The notes: a model not told the origin generated them from the letters alone. Positions 28,669 through 37,999 are shown, counted from the stretch's first letter. The stretch: DNA of 64,000 nucleotides from Shewanella sp. AS1 (GCF_021412565.1 NZ_JAKCLJ010000009.1:56938-120937); one strand, 5' to 3'. A program made the numbers and translations.

Positions 28669-29568
28669 CTAATCGAGTCTAGATGAGCTAGTCTTATCTC
28701 GCTTACGTCTGATCACCAGCAAGATTTGCGGCATCAGGGAGGCGAGTATCATGCCTGCCATCAGCAAATATTGATGTGTATTAAAGCTCTCATCCAGTAA
28801 TACCATTCCAGCCAGAATCCCTGCTATCGGGTTGGCTATGCCGCCAAAAGTAAAGTCAACCACACTCATGCGCTGCAACAGCCAGACATAAAGAGCATAA
28901 CTAATGACAGTGTTTGGCAAGATAATCCAGACTAAACCTATGATATTTAATTGATTAACTTCAGCTATAATATTCAAGTAGGCTTCGGGGGAAAACAGTG
29001 CCTGGAGTGATGAGACAAGCAGCATTATCAGGCCCCCGATAATCATTTGCCAGGTCAAAACAGTCCACCAATGGATGCGTGTCCCCAAGGATTTTGTGAT
29101 TGTACTACCGACTATGATGCAGCCGATGGCCGCCAGCATGGCTAAAAGGCCTATTGGGTTGAGGCTGATGGCGTCGGGATCGAACAGTAACCAGGCCAAG
29201 ATGATAAGCAGGGCGCCAAAAATTAACTGGTTTTTATCGGGGCGTTTCTTGCTGACCAGCCAATGAAACAGCATGGCAAACACAGGTGTAGAAACCATAC
29301 CCACCCCGGAAATGGCTGAGGGCAGTGTCTGAGCCATGACGAAGATTAAACTCAGAAAGATACCGATATTAAGCAGGCCGAGCTGCGCCAGAACTGGCCA
29401 CTCAGAACGTTTGGGCAGACTGGGATGGATGGCAAGTAGTATCAGCCCGGCAGGCAGCGCCCGTAGCATGCCCAGCAGTAAGGGTGGCCAGTCTGGCAGG
29501 GTCAGTTGTGTCACTGCATAGGTGGTTCCCCAGAAAAAAGCGGGGATCATGGCTAAAAGCACATTCAT
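28669..29568 (-). CDS. EamA/DMT-superfamily membrane transporter
   Basis: The 299-aa protein has ten predicted helices in two EamA repeats (start FFWGTTYAVTQLTLPDWPPL; second repeat from about residue 150). EamA members export or exchange metabolites such as amino acids, purines or drugs; the substrate here cannot be told. The start has AAGGG at a suitable distance. It lies downstream of the MscS operon on the same strand with a 61-base gap and may be a separate unit. Confidence 0.85.
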   Translation of the reverse strand: MNVLLAMIPAFFWGTTYAVTQLTLPDWPPLLLGMLRALPAGLILLAIHPSLPKRSEWPVLAQLGLLNIGIFLSLIFVMAQTLPSAISGVGMVSTPVFAMLFHWLVSKKRPDKNQLIFGALLIILAWLLFDPDAISLNPIGLLAMLAAIGCIIVGSTITKSLGTRIHWWTVLTWQMIIGGLIMLLVSSLQALFSPEAYLNIIAEVNQLNIIGLVWIILPNTVISYALYVWLLQRMSVVDFTFGGIANPIAGILAGMVLLDESFNTHQYLLMAGMILASLMPQILLVIRRKRDKTSSSRLD

Positions 29569-29629
29569 GATAAACCCTTATTAAGACGCAGCCCGATTCA
29601 GTTATTCGCTCAGGTGAGTCGCAAAGCGA

Positions 29630-30532
29630 TCAGGAATTACCGTTGTTAACATGGCTGCGAACGGCAATTTCAGGAGGATTGATACCATGTTTTTTGAACT
29701 CCTTCATTACCCTTAAGGTAATATCAGTTTCAAATAATTTTTCATAAACCGTATCGACCACATAGGCCTTGCAGGTGAGTTTAATCGCCAGATAGTTATC
29801 TGCCATAGACTGATTGACCAGCACCACCACAGGTTTTGGTAGGTGGATATAGCGGCTGGAGGAGGCGGCTTCTTGAATAAGATCCCGCGCTAAATTGATA
29901 TCCTGATCCATGCCGACATAGAAGGGGATCACGCACTGCATATCCAGCTCACCATAGTTACCGCTGATGGTGACTTCGCTTAAAAACTTATTGTTGGGAA
30001 TCGTGATGATATCGTCGGTCAGGGTACGCATACGCACCGAGCGTAGGCCGATAGTGACTATGTCGCCATAATGGCCTTCGAAGGTCACCCGGTCGCCTAC
30101 CTGGAAGGGCCTGTCTATCATCACGGTTAGCCCTGCGATAAAGGAGGCGGCGAGATCTTTCATGGCAAAGCCGACAGAGACAGCCAGCGTACCGCCTATC
30201 AGGGTCAGGATCTGTTCGTTAATACGAAAACTCATCATAAAGACCACTATACCTGCGGTCATGTAGACGAAGAACTGGAAGAAGGATTGCAGCTTCTGTA
30301 ACACCATGCGGTACTGCACAAACTGGCTACTGATCCCATCGACCATCTTGCTGACAAATCGCAGCAGCAACCAGGCGGCGAGCAGCACCACAAAGGAGAA
30401 TATCACTCCACTCCAGCGGATCAGGCTGGTGATTTGCGTCAGGTTCTCTAGGTGTGAACCCGGATCTTCATTGGCCGCCAAGGCTGCTGAGCTGAACGCC
30501 AATAATATGAGTGTGACTAAAAACTTATTCAT
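29630..30532 (-). CDS. MscS-family mechanosensitive channel
   Basis: The 300-aa protein has a signal peptide (SSAALAA) and three membrane helices. The pore-forming helix and beta domain read GGTLAVSVGFAMKDLAASFI and VMIDRPFQVGDRVTFEGHYG, the hallmark of small-conductance mechanosensitive channels that release ions under osmotic downshock. The start is one base from the stop of the ATPase-like gene at 30534-32888. The pair must be co-transcribed, which makes the ATPase-like protein a candidate regulator of the channel. Confidence 0.92.
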   Translation of the reverse strand: MNKFLVTLILLAFSSAALAANEDPGSHLENLTQITSLIRWSGVIFSFVVLLAAWLLLRFVSKMVDGISSQFVQYRMVLQKLQSFFQFFVYMTAGIVVFMMSFRINEQILTLIGGTLAVSVGFAMKDLAASFIAGLTVMIDRPFQVGDRVTFEGHYGDIVTIGLRSVRMRTLTDDIITIPNNKFLSEVTISGNYGELDMQCVIPFYVGMDQDINLARDLIQEAASSSRYIHLPKPVVVLVNQSMADNYLAIKLTCKAYVVDTVYEKLFETDITLRVMKEFKKHGINPPEIAVRSHVNNGNS

Positions 30533-30533
30533 C

Positions 30534-32888
30534 TTATTTCACCAAAAGATGCTGACGGTGGAGGGCATTGGTTATGTAGCGATACCAGTGATCGGAAATA
30601 CGCGCCTTATCATCTGTCCACTCAATATACCCTCGGCTCTCGAAATACCTTAGGGTACCAATCACCTCGGCGATAGTGAGCTGAGTACATTCAGATAGCT
30701 CTTCCGGTGAGGAAACCTCAAGTTGTACCACAGAGCGCAGTATGGCGAGCATGGGCTTGGGCATCTTCTCCAGATCTTCATTTTCCGGAGCATTAAACAG
30801 GCGTACTACCACCTTGTCGTTACTCTTATCTCGTCTGAGTGACAGGCGGAAGAAGCGCAGCGCCACAGTTGGGTTACCATCGGCATAGTGCCAGAGTATG
30901 CGAAAGAAGCCGGTGCGGGCCCGTTCCTCTTCGGTAATCTCCTCCTGATCCCACTGTTTGGGCACGACTAACCCCTCGAAGGTTACCGGATTTTCTATCT
31001 CGGTATTGATGCGAGAAGTGAGCAACTGGGCTATCTGGGCCTCGCTCCATCTGGGGAGGAATACCACATGGTCGAACAGCAGGCGCTCGCCCCGAGCGCG
31101 ATCCACAAAGCGCCAGCTGGACTTTTCGATGGCCATCACGCAACGGTGGTTTTTCTTGGAGCGGCGCATTAGGTTGGCAAATTTGATCAGATCGCCCAGG
31201 CCGCCTACTCTGGGTTTAACCAGCCGCTGGGCGTTATCTATGGCCAGAAAATAGCAGATCTCGCTCTTTCGCAGGTGGCTCAGTATCTGGATCTCGCTGG
31301 CATCGTTGTTTAGGCCTAACTCGGTAGCGAGCAGGGTTAATAACTCGCTGTAGCCGGCAATGGGACAGTTAATATAGATGGCAGTGGCATTTTTAACTTT
31401 GTATTCAAGCTGTTTCAGCAGTGTGGTTGTGCCTATACCGCGCTCGCCACTGACAACACACATGGCCGGATTATCCGATAACAGGTATTTCGACAGTTGT
31501 TTTATCTCATTGGCCGGGTAATCAATCAGCTCGCTATCTTCACGGCCGGGCAGAATATACTGGAATACCTCATCTTTCTTGACGCGCACTAGATTGCTGT
31601 TGCCGCCATTATTCTGGGTCTGTTTCGCCACTTCGATGCGAAACAGATAGGCGAGCGCCTGACTGAAGAAGGCATAGTTGGACAGGCTGGCAATGATGTA
31701 TTGCTTGGTGCTGCGCTCAAGGAGCCAACCCATCATGATGGCTGTAGCTATGATAGATAGGCCGAAACTGTTTTTGTTATTGATGGCCCAGCGGATAGCC
31801 AGGGGGGCGTCGAGCTGTTCATTGCTCGGACTGAATACATGGTTTTTCCATTTGTGGATAACCAGTATGGTGATCAAGGCAAACCAGAAAAACACCAGAT
31901 TAGAGATCCAGTGATATATGGTACCCTGACCGATAGAGCGTTGTGCCAGTTGTAATATCACGCCAGTGACAATGATGCTCCAGACATAATAACGTATGGT
32001 GGATAAACGCAGCGCCGTGATGGTTTTATTGGTGTTACGACTGTTGCGATAGGCGAATTCGAGGATAAATTTAATCGCAATCGAGCCGCCTAAGATCCAC
32101 CAAACGATGATTTCGAGGAAGATCAGGTGTTGCAGACTCGGTAGGCTGCTGAGGGTCCGCAGTGATGCCGTGATGGCAATCAGCCAAGCGATAGGGCGGT
32201 TGGCCGATCCTAAATAGAGCAGGATTTTGACCCACCAGGGCTGGGTCAGTTGATCTGGCTTAGGCTGACGCAGATGTTGGATCACTTTCTTGCTGTTTTT
32301 CAGCCACCAGTTAAGCAGCAGATAAAGCAGCAGCAGTTTGAAAAAGGCCGCGAGAATGGGTACGGGTGAGATGGTCAGATCCCGTAAAAAGGCTTTGAAA
32401 CTCTGAATCTGAAACAGGATAAGATACTCAGTATTGAGTCTGGCCAGCTGAAACTCTTTCTTAAACTGCGTCACGCCCCGGGGGCCAAAGCCGGTTAACT
32501 TATTAAAGGTATCGGTTGAGCTGAGCTTGAGTAGCCTCTGTTTGGACTGGCTTAGGCTCAGCAGTGTCAGTTGTTGGCGCTGTACTTCAAGCCAGTTTTC
32601 ATCGCTGTTATTGGTGTGGTAGCGGTTTAGCAGTGTCTTAAAGTTAGCGATATCCCCTTGGATCTGATTGATTGTGGCGCCCAGCAATCTGTCTATCTGC
32701 TGCCGCTCAGCGTCACTGATAAACAGCGGATCGGGCAGGGCTTCTACCGCGGCGGAGAGCTCTTCGGCGGCGGGTGAGATGCTCACTGGCTCAGATTGTG
32801 AGTCCTGTTCCCAGCTCGCATGTACCGCGAAAGCCTGTATCAATAGCAGAGATAATATAAACCTGAGTACACTTGTCATTGTGGTCAC
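30534..32888 (-). CDS. Polytopic membrane protein with degenerate AAA/ORC-like ATPase domain and winged helix
   Basis: The 784-aa protein has a signal peptide and a periplasmic helical region (25-165). Six or so membrane segments follow between about 172 and 390, then a cytosolic NTPase domain (455-690) and a winged-helix-like C-terminus (about 705-784, LTIAEVIGTLRYFESRGYIEW). The Walker A site is GERGIGTTT at 481-489: it fits the ExeA/TniB pattern GExGxGKTT except that Lys is Thr. The Walker B is FLAIDNAQ (D551), with Asn in place of the catalytic Glu. It may therefore bind nucleotide but be a poor hydrolase. It is one base upstream of the MscS gene. Function not described to my knowledge. 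Confidence 0.8.
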   Translation of the reverse strand: MTTMTSVLRFILSLLLIQAFAVHASWEQDSQSEPVSISPAAEELSAAVEALPDPLFISDAERQQIDRLLGATINQIQGDIANFKTLLNRYHTNNSDENWLEVQRQQLTLLSLSQSKQRLLKLSSTDTFNKLTGFGPRGVTQFKKEFQLARLNTEYLILFQIQSFKAFLRDLTISPVPILAAFFKLLLLYLLLNWWLKNSKKVIQHLRQPKPDQLTQPWWVKILLYLGSANRPIAWLIAITASLRTLSSLPSLQHLIFLEIIVWWILGGSIAIKFILEFAYRNSRNTNKTITALRLSTIRYYVWSIIVTGVILQLAQRSIGQGTIYHWISNLVFFWFALITILVIHKWKNHVFSPSNEQLDAPLAIRWAINNKNSFGLSIIATAIMMGWLLERSTKQYIIASLSNYAFFSQALAYLFRIEVAKQTQNNGGNSNLVRVKKDEVFQYILPGREDSELIDYPANEIKQLSKYLLSDNPAMCVVSGERGIGTTTLLKQLEYKVKNATAIYINCPIAGYSELLTLLATELGLNNDASEIQILSHLRKSEICYFLAIDNAQRLVKPRVGGLGDLIKFANLMRRSKKNHRCVMAIEKSSWRFVDRARGERLLFDHVVFLPRWSEAQIAQLLTSRINTEIENPVTFEGLVVPKQWDQEEITEEERARTGFFRILWHYADGNPTVALRFFRLSLRRDKSNDKVVVRLFNAPENEDLEKMPKPMLAILRSVVQLEVSSPEELSECTQLTIAEVIGTLRYFESRGYIEWTDDKARISDHWYRYITNALHRQHLLVK

Positions 32889-33027
32889 TTAATTGTTGAT
32901 CCTATATTCACTGCTTATCTTATGTTCACTGCTTATCCTTATGCGCTGCCAAAGGGCGTTAATCACAATTATTACTGTGATGCGTCGCGGTTCAGCTACT
33001 TAAGTGTAACAGGGGAGAAGTAAGCTG
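32889..33027. other. Intergenic region with short tandem repeat
   Basis: TTCACTGCTTATC occurs at 32907-32919 and again at 32925-32937 (18-base period). No gene seen. It separates the divergent ATPase and 57-aa genes and should hold the MscS operon promoter. Confidence 0.4.
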
Positions 33028-33201
33028 GTGATAAATACAGTAAATATCGTTTGTGAGTCGGGTAAACAGCCAGCAGATTACTATACGTTTATTTTTTATT
33101 CAGCTCTAGTCAGCCTCAGTATTAACCGTCAGTTTTGTGTGAGCTTGATTGCAAGAATGAGAATTTCATCTAAAAACGTCTCCGTTTTTTTGCGGTTTTA
33201 A
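33028..33201 (+). CDS. Possible 57-aa protein of unknown function
   Basis: A GTG frame at 33028 follows AGGGGAGAAG (33011-33020). It reads from MINTVNIVCESGKQ to VSVFLRF and ends at a TAA. The ending overlaps a terminator-like hairpin (AAAAACG 33172-33178 with CGTTTTT 33183-33189). The amino-acid pattern NRQFCVSLIARMRISSKN is not one I can place. The coding and hairpin together could instead be a dispersed repeat. The frame is well-formed but small. Confidence 0.4.
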   Translation: MINTVNIVCESGKQPADYYTFIFYSALVSLSINRQFCVSLIARMRISSKNVSVFLRF

Positions 33202-33292
33202 GTCTCGATTCAGCTTGCCTGGTTAGGCGCTGATGGGGCTGTTGAATTAGGTTATAATCCTGGCCACCTTGAAAGATAAACACGCCCTAATC
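33202..33292 (+). promoter_or_regulatory. Likely promoter of mnmD-like gene
   Basis: TATAAT at 33253-33258 is a perfect -10 box, about 40 bases upstream of the ATG at 33293. The -35 partner is weak. Confidence 0.5.
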
Positions 33293-34000
33293 ATGAGCAA
33301 ATGCGCAGAGACAAACAATAATATCTATGTTCAGATGACAAAAGATGGTAGCCATACCCTGATGAGCAGCCTGTTCGATGACAGCTACCATGCCCATAAT
33401 GGGGCGATGAGCGAGTCTGAACATGTCTATATCGAGTCAGGCTTACAGGCGCTCTCGCCCGAGTTTAAGCTGGTGCGTATTTTAGAGCTGGGTTTTGGCT
33501 CAGGCATGAACGCCATACTGACGCTGAAACAGGCACTGGCTGAAACCGCTAAGATAGAAGTTCCTATCCACTATACCTCGATAGAAGCTTATCCGGTTCC
33601 CTGGGATGTGATTGTCCAGCTTAATTACAAGCAGCAACTCTCACCCGTTTTAGCCTCGTTATTTGATCAATTGCATCTGGCGCCCTGGGATACAGATGTG
33701 GAGATTATCCCAGGTTTTGTGCTGCATAAGGTGCATGGGAAATTGGCCGACTACCAAGGTGCCGATAATTCGGTTAACTTAGTCTATTACGATGGCTTTG
33801 CACCGAGTAAACAGCCAGAGTTATGGACACAGGATAATTTCGATCGCCTCTATCCTATGATGATGAACCAGGGAATGCTCGTCAGTTATTGCGCGAATGG
33901 TCAATTTAAACGTAATCTCAAGGCGGCGGGATTTAGCGTAAAAGCGCATCCCGGAGCCCTAGGGCGGCGGGAGATGACGCGGGCATGGAAGATGAGTTGA
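33293..34000 (+). CDS. tRNA 5-(aminomethyl)-2-thiouridine methyltransferase-like protein (MnmD)
   Basis: The 235-aa protein (from ATG 33293) is the methyltransferase half of MnmC, which completes mnm5s2U34 on tRNAs for Lys, Glu, Gln. It has the SAM site LELGFGSGMNAI and the conserved YYDGFAPSKQPELW, close to the MnmC pattern FAPxKNPEMW. The FAD-dependent oxidase half is absent, so it is a stand-alone MnmD. A TTG start at 33269 is possible, but weaker. A short hairpin CTCACT/AGTGAG (34002-34018) follows. Confidence 0.85.
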   Translation: MSKCAETNNNIYVQMTKDGSHTLMSSLFDDSYHAHNGAMSESEHVYIESGLQALSPEFKLVRILELGFGSGMNAILTLKQALAETAKIEVPIHYTSIEAYPVPWDVIVQLNYKQQLSPVLASLFDQLHLAPWDTDVEIIPGFVLHKVHGKLADYQGADNSVNLVYYDGFAPSKQPELWTQDNFDRLYPMMMNQGMLVSYCANGQFKRNLKAAGFSVKAHPGALGRREMTRAWKMS

Positions 34001-34075
34001 GCTCACTTCGAGAGTGAGTGTTTCAGCGTTTCGGCGAAAGGATTAAGTGTGCGGCACAAAGCAAAGGAGTTGAGC

Positions 34076-35722
34076 ATGTCAGACATTGGGCTAGGGTTTA
34101 CTAAGGCTAAGTTGTGGTCTTGGCTTGTCAGGAAAGCAAGGGTGCTCGTCTCCATTAGCCTGTTACCGCTTAGCCTATTTTCTCTTAGCTTATTACCTCT
34201 TAGTCTTACGGCCGCCCAGGTGCCGTTACCGGAAATGGCGCCCTACATGGTCGAGGCGGAATTTCGTCTAACTCACCCCGTGCTCAGCCTGAATCTGTCG
34301 GGAGATGCCACCAAAGAGCTGGTGGTGCTTGGTATAGATGACAATCATCAGCGCCATCTTGCTGTCTATGGTTTAGAGCAACAGGGTGGTTTAGATGCAC
34401 AGGGTGGTTTAGATACACAGGATAGGCGCTATCGACAGCTGTTTTCTCACCCCCTGCCTATCGGTTTTTTAGCCTTCGATTTTTCCGAGTATCAAGAGAC
34501 AGCCCCAGAGCGTCTGCAATCACTCTATTTTTTAAGTGGCAGTGAGCTGTTTAAGTTGCTGTTAAGCCCAGAAGGAATAGCCTTCTCCTCGCTCAGTCCT
34601 GTTTCTCCCTTAGTGCAAAGTGCGAGAGGGGATTTTCTGACGCGGGGCAGTTTTGTTCGCGATCTCAATAAAGATGGTTTGGATGATTTTATTATCGGCG
34701 GCATAGATAAGACCCAGGTATTGATTCAGCAATCCCAGGGACTCAGAGCACAGACCCTGCCTATTCGCGCCGATGTGCTTCAGTATCAGGATGGCGCCAG
34801 ATACATAGAGGCGAGCCGTTTTTTCGCCGACCTTAATCTCGATGGCAGGGAGGATATTATCAAGGTGGGGCAGGGCGAGCTGGAGTCTTATCCTCAGCTG
34901 GCCGATGGTAAGTTTGCCTCTTCGGCTACCTTTGTCTCTATGAGTCAGGCGATTAACGGCCTGGATTGGTGGCATCAGCGTGATGCCTATGGTGAGGCTC
35001 TGGATCAAAGCAACCTGATTTATCGCAAAGTGGAGCAGCTGAAAGATACCAATCAAGATGGGCTGGTGGATATGGTGGTGCGTTATACCAAGAGCCGTGG
35101 TGTGCTCGATAGAGTAAACGACTATGAGATCTACCTAGGACAGCGCTCAGAAAAAGGCGTGCAGTTTGCCAAGTCTGCCCACAATGTGATCCATGCCGAG
35201 GGCACCTTAACCGGGTTTTCCTTGGTGGATATAGATCAGGATAAGGTGGATGAAGTTTTGGTTTCAGGTTTTGATATCGGGCTGTCGCAGATCATAGGCG
35301 CCTTAATCTCCGGCAGCATAGATCAGGATGTGTTCCTGTTTAAGATGAACGGCGAGGGCAAGTTTCCTAATGAGCCTAATGTTGAGCAGTCGGTGGAACT
35401 GAACTTCAGTCTGACTTCGGGCCAGAGCGGCGCACCTGTGATCTTACTGGCCGATATGAATGGGGATGACTTAAAAGATCTCTTGTTATCTGATGGTAAT
35501 GAGGCGCTGCGGATCTACTTGGGTCAGCATGATTCGGATCAAAGAGGGGAGCGGCTGTTTTCCAGGAGCAGTGAAAGCTTCAAACTTACCCTGCCCAGCG
35601 ATGGCACCTTGGTACAGAGTGATGATCTTAATCATGACGGCAAGAGCGATCTGCTGATCTCTTATGGCCGTCAGGATAAGCTGGGGCTTCAGCAGGCGTT
35701 TGTGGTCTTTATGGCGCGCTAG
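34076..35722 (+). CDS. Exported FG-GAP/VCBS-repeat protein
   Basis: The 548-aa protein has a long hydrophobic N-terminal signal/anchor (LPLSLFSLSLLPLSL). The rest holds at least six calcium-binding-type loops of the FG-GAP/integrin propeller kind: DLNKDGLDDF, DLNLDGREDI, DTNQDGLVDM, DIDQDKVDEV, DMNGDDLKDL and DLNHDGKSDL. The fold would be a seven-bladed propeller on the cell surface or in the periplasm. The start at 34076 has AAGGAG at 34064-34069. An 18-base repeat (GGLDAQ, GGLDTQ) lies near residue 105. Its function is not known. Confidence 0.8.
   Translation: MSDIGLGFTKAKLWSWLVRKARVLVSISLLPLSLFSLSLLPLSLTAAQVPLPEMAPYMVEAEFRLTHPVLSLNLSGDATKELVVLGIDDNHQRHLAVYGLEQQGGLDAQGGLDTQDRRYRQLFSHPLPIGFLAFDFSEYQETAPERLQSLYFLSGSELFKLLLSPEGIAFSSLSPVSPLVQSARGDFLTRGSFVRDLNKDGLDDFIIGGIDKTQVLIQQSQGLRAQTLPIRADVLQYQDGARYIEASRFFADLNLDGREDIIKVGQGELESYPQLADGKFASSATFVSMSQAINGLDWWHQRDAYGEALDQSNLIYRKVEQLKDTNQDGLVDMVVRYTKSRGVLDRVNDYEIYLGQRSEKGVQFAKSAHNVIHAEGTLTGFSLVDIDQDKVDEVLVSGFDIGLSQIIGALISGSIDQDVFLFKMNGEGKFPNEPNVEQSVELNFSLTSGQSGAPVILLADMNGDDLKDLLLSDGNEALRIYLGQHDSDQRGERLFSRSSESFKLTLPSDGTLVQSDDLNHDGKSDLLISYGRQDKLGLQQAFVVFMAR
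34384..34419 (+). repeat. 18-base tandem repeat in the FG-GAP gene
   Basis: GGGTGGTTTAGATGCACA (34384-34401) and GGGTGGTTTAGATACACA (34402-34419) differ by one base and encode GGLDAQ then GGLDTQ. In-frame length change is possible here. Confidence 0.8.
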
Positions 35723-35777
35723 AGAGCGCAGCCGTTTTTTGCTAACGGGCCTGTCTGTTAATGACGACTTAAGGGGA

Positions 35778-35996
35778 TTAATTCAACCTTTGCATCTGCC
35801 GCTGGATTAGGGCTATTTCCTGTTGCAGGGCATCCGCCGGAGCGTTAGCCGCGTGAGTTTCCTGTTCTTTTAACCAGAGAAACACTTCTCTATTGGATAG
35901 GCCGAATTGGGTGACTATCTCCGAGGGTAAGTGGTGTCCCATCTCCACCTCGCTCTTAAGCATTTGGGTAAACTCCCTGCTGTTGGCTCGCATCAT
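35778..35996 (-). CDS. Small HTH-like protein of unknown function
   Basis: The 72-aa protein has a helix-turn-helix-like region (EIVTQFGLSNREVFLWLKEQ) and a C-terminal coiled coil (LQQEIALIQRQMQRLN). It is convergent with the FG-GAP gene. Two adjacent Met codons give the start. It could be a small DNA-binding or adaptor protein. I do not recognise a named family. Confidence 0.5.
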   Translation of the reverse strand: MMRANSREFTQMLKSEVEMGHHLPSEIVTQFGLSNREVFLWLKEQETHAANAPADALQQEIALIQRQMQRLN

Positions 35997-36263
35997 TCTT
36001 CCCTCATTTTTTATCTTGTTTCACTTGATAGGCGAAACTTATGCCAAATTTTGCCGGCCAAGTTTAGAAGGCTGATTTTAGAGAGCCAAGTTTAGAGAAA
36101 TAGGGTGACAGCTTGATTGCGTATGCCTTAAATTGGACAAATATCTGCCAAATTTCACCATTTTGGTGCGGGGGATTAAAGGGGATTAAGTGAGCGGTGA
36201 AAGTGTTAGGCTAGCATCACATCGAAGCTAGCCAGATCACATATAGGGATAAGCCAGCTTGAT

Positions 36264-37631
36264 CTAATTAAGCAGCACTAGGGTCGCGAGTCCCAAGAAG
36301 GCGAACAGGCCAATGACATCTGTCACTGTGGTTAGCACCATACCGCCAGCTAAGGCCGGGTCTACGTTGAATTTTTTCAGTAGCAGCGGAATGCTGGCGC
36401 CCGCAAAACCCGCGACCGTCATATTGATTAACATAGCGCCGCCTATCAGTGCGCCCAGTTGCAAATCTCCTTTCCACAGCGAGACGGCGGCAAACACTAA
36501 TATTGCCCATAACAAACCATTGAGAAAACCGATGGCAAGCTCCTTGCCGATTAGCCAGCGGGAGTTACTCTGGCCTATCTGACCCAGTGCGATACCGCGG
36601 ATCACCAGTGCCAGGGTCTGATTACCGGCTACGCCGCCCATACTGGGCACGATCGTCATCAAAATCGCGATAGTGGCAAACTGTTCCAGTGTGCCTTCAA
36701 ACATATTGCTCACCGAGGCGGCCAAGAGTGCTGCAAACAAATTGACCGTCAGCCAAAGCGAGCGTCTGAAGGTACTCTTCAATACCGGCCCGAAGGTGTC
36801 TGTGTCGTCATCCATCCCCGCCATCCCCATCATGGAGTGTTCGGCGTCCTCACGGATCACGTCAACCACATCATCGATGGTGATACGTCCCAGCAGGCGG
36901 TTGGTCTGCTCTTCGACTACGGGCGCGGATACCCAGTCGTGTCGCTCGAACAGCTGCGCCACTTCACCATCGTCCATGGAAACGGGGATCCCTTCGAGAT
37001 CGTCGTTCATGATATCGCGCACCGAGGCGCTGGGATCGCAGGTCAGCAGATCGGCAATCCTTACCCCACCAAGCAGGCTGTCATCCTTATCCACCACATA
37101 GAGGGTATCTGTGGCCTCGGGCAATTGCCCGCGAATGCGCAGGTAACGCAGGATCACATCGATATTGACGTCCGGTCTGAGGGTCACTGTATCTGTGTTC
37201 ATCAGACTGCCGGCGGTATCTTCAGGATAGGAGAGCGCCTGCTCGACACGCGCCCTGTCCTGGGAGCGCATCGATTGCAACACCTGATTGAAAACGCTGT
37301 CTGGCAGGCTGCGTAGTATATAGGCCAGATCGTCTGTATCCATGCTTTCGGCCGCTTTGGCGACGCGCTCTGGACTCATCTGGGTGATCAGGTGATCTTT
37401 TAGCTCTTCTCCCAGCTCCTCTAAGATCTCGCCTGTATGGGATTGGTCGATCAATTGCCATAGCACTTGGCGGGTACGGGGCGGTGAGGATTCGAGAATA
37501 AAGGCGACATCTGAGGCAGCCATGTCATGTAGCATATTGCGAACATGGACAAACATGCCACTGCTAAGGGCTTGGGTGAGCTGGTTTAAGCGTTGATCTG
37601 TGGTTTCGCTATCTAATACTTCGATCGGCAT
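36264..37631 (-). CDS. mgtE: Magnesium transporter MgtE
   Basis: MgtE is a dimeric, Mg-gated Mg2+ channel of the inner membrane. The 455-aa protein has the N-terminal superhelical MgtE_N domain, two CBS domains (about 135-250, with EDTAGSLMNTDTVTLRP and DWVSAPVVEEQTNRLLG) and five C-terminal membrane helices with the pore motif GGMVLTTVTDVIGLFAF. The start has AGGGGGAGC. It lies between unrelated genes, and its promoter faces ptsO's stop. A magnesium riboswitch was not seen. Confidence 0.95.
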   Translation of the reverse strand: MPIEVLDSETTDQRLNQLTQALSSGMFVHVRNMLHDMAASDVAFILESSPPRTRQVLWQLIDQSHTGEILEELGEELKDHLITQMSPERVAKAAESMDTDDLAYILRSLPDSVFNQVLQSMRSQDRARVEQALSYPEDTAGSLMNTDTVTLRPDVNIDVILRYLRIRGQLPEATDTLYVVDKDDSLLGGVRIADLLTCDPSASVRDIMNDDLEGIPVSMDDGEVAQLFERHDWVSAPVVEEQTNRLLGRITIDDVVDVIREDAEHSMMGMAGMDDDTDTFGPVLKSTFRRSLWLTVNLFAALLAASVSNMFEGTLEQFATIAILMTIVPSMGGVAGNQTLALVIRGIALGQIGQSNSRWLIGKELAIGFLNGLLWAILVFAAVSLWKGDLQLGALIGGAMLINMTVAGFAGASIPLLLKKFNVDPALAGGMVLTTVTDVIGLFAFLGLATLVLLN

Positions 37632-37726
37632 AGCTCCCCCTTAGCAGTGAAACGATGAATTCAGATATGTATAAATTTTTGATTATAAAGCGGGATCATA
37701 CTGACGAATGACGCAAGCTGCGCAGA

Positions 37727-37999
37727 TTATACGGCTTCATCGAATTTGGCGTCAATAAGGGCACTGACGGCATCCAGTGCGGCTTGGGCATCTTTGCCCT
37801 CACTGGTGACGGTAATGGTTTTACCCATACCGGTTTCTAGCATGAGTAATCCCAGCACACTGGCGGCCGAGGCCTGTTTGTCACCCTGGATAAGGGTTAC
37901 CTGGGCATCGAACTGAGACGCAAGCACTGCAAGCTTAGTAGCGGCTCTGGCGTGTAAGCCAAGTTTGTTACAGATGGTGAGCTGGCGTTCAAGTTTCAT
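37727..37999 (-). CDS. ptsO: Phosphocarrier NPr (nitrogen PTS HPr)
   Basis: NPr passes phosphate from EI-Ntr to EIIA-Ntr in the regulatory nitrogen PTS. The 90-aa HPr-fold protein has the phospho-His in [10 protein letters not shown] and a conserved Ser in [13 protein letters not shown]. It is the last gene of the rpoN-hpf-ptsN-rapZ-ptsO group and overlaps rapZ by 11 bases. The pairing with ptsN supports NPr over the sugar-PTS HPr. Confidence 0.93.
   Translation of the reverse strand: MKLERQLTICNKLGLHARAATKLAVLASQFDAQVTLIQGDKQASAASVLGLLMLETGMGKTITVTSEGKDAQAALDAVSALIDAKFDEAV

Noticed and set aside
28652..28684. Direct repeat CGAGTCTAGAT as a mobile-element footprint
   Set aside because: It is only 11 bases, lies at the 3' end of the EamA gene, and has no element between its copies.
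32907..32937. 18-base tandem repeat as an iteron or binding array
   Set aside because: Only two copies exist and no replication or regulator gene is nearby.
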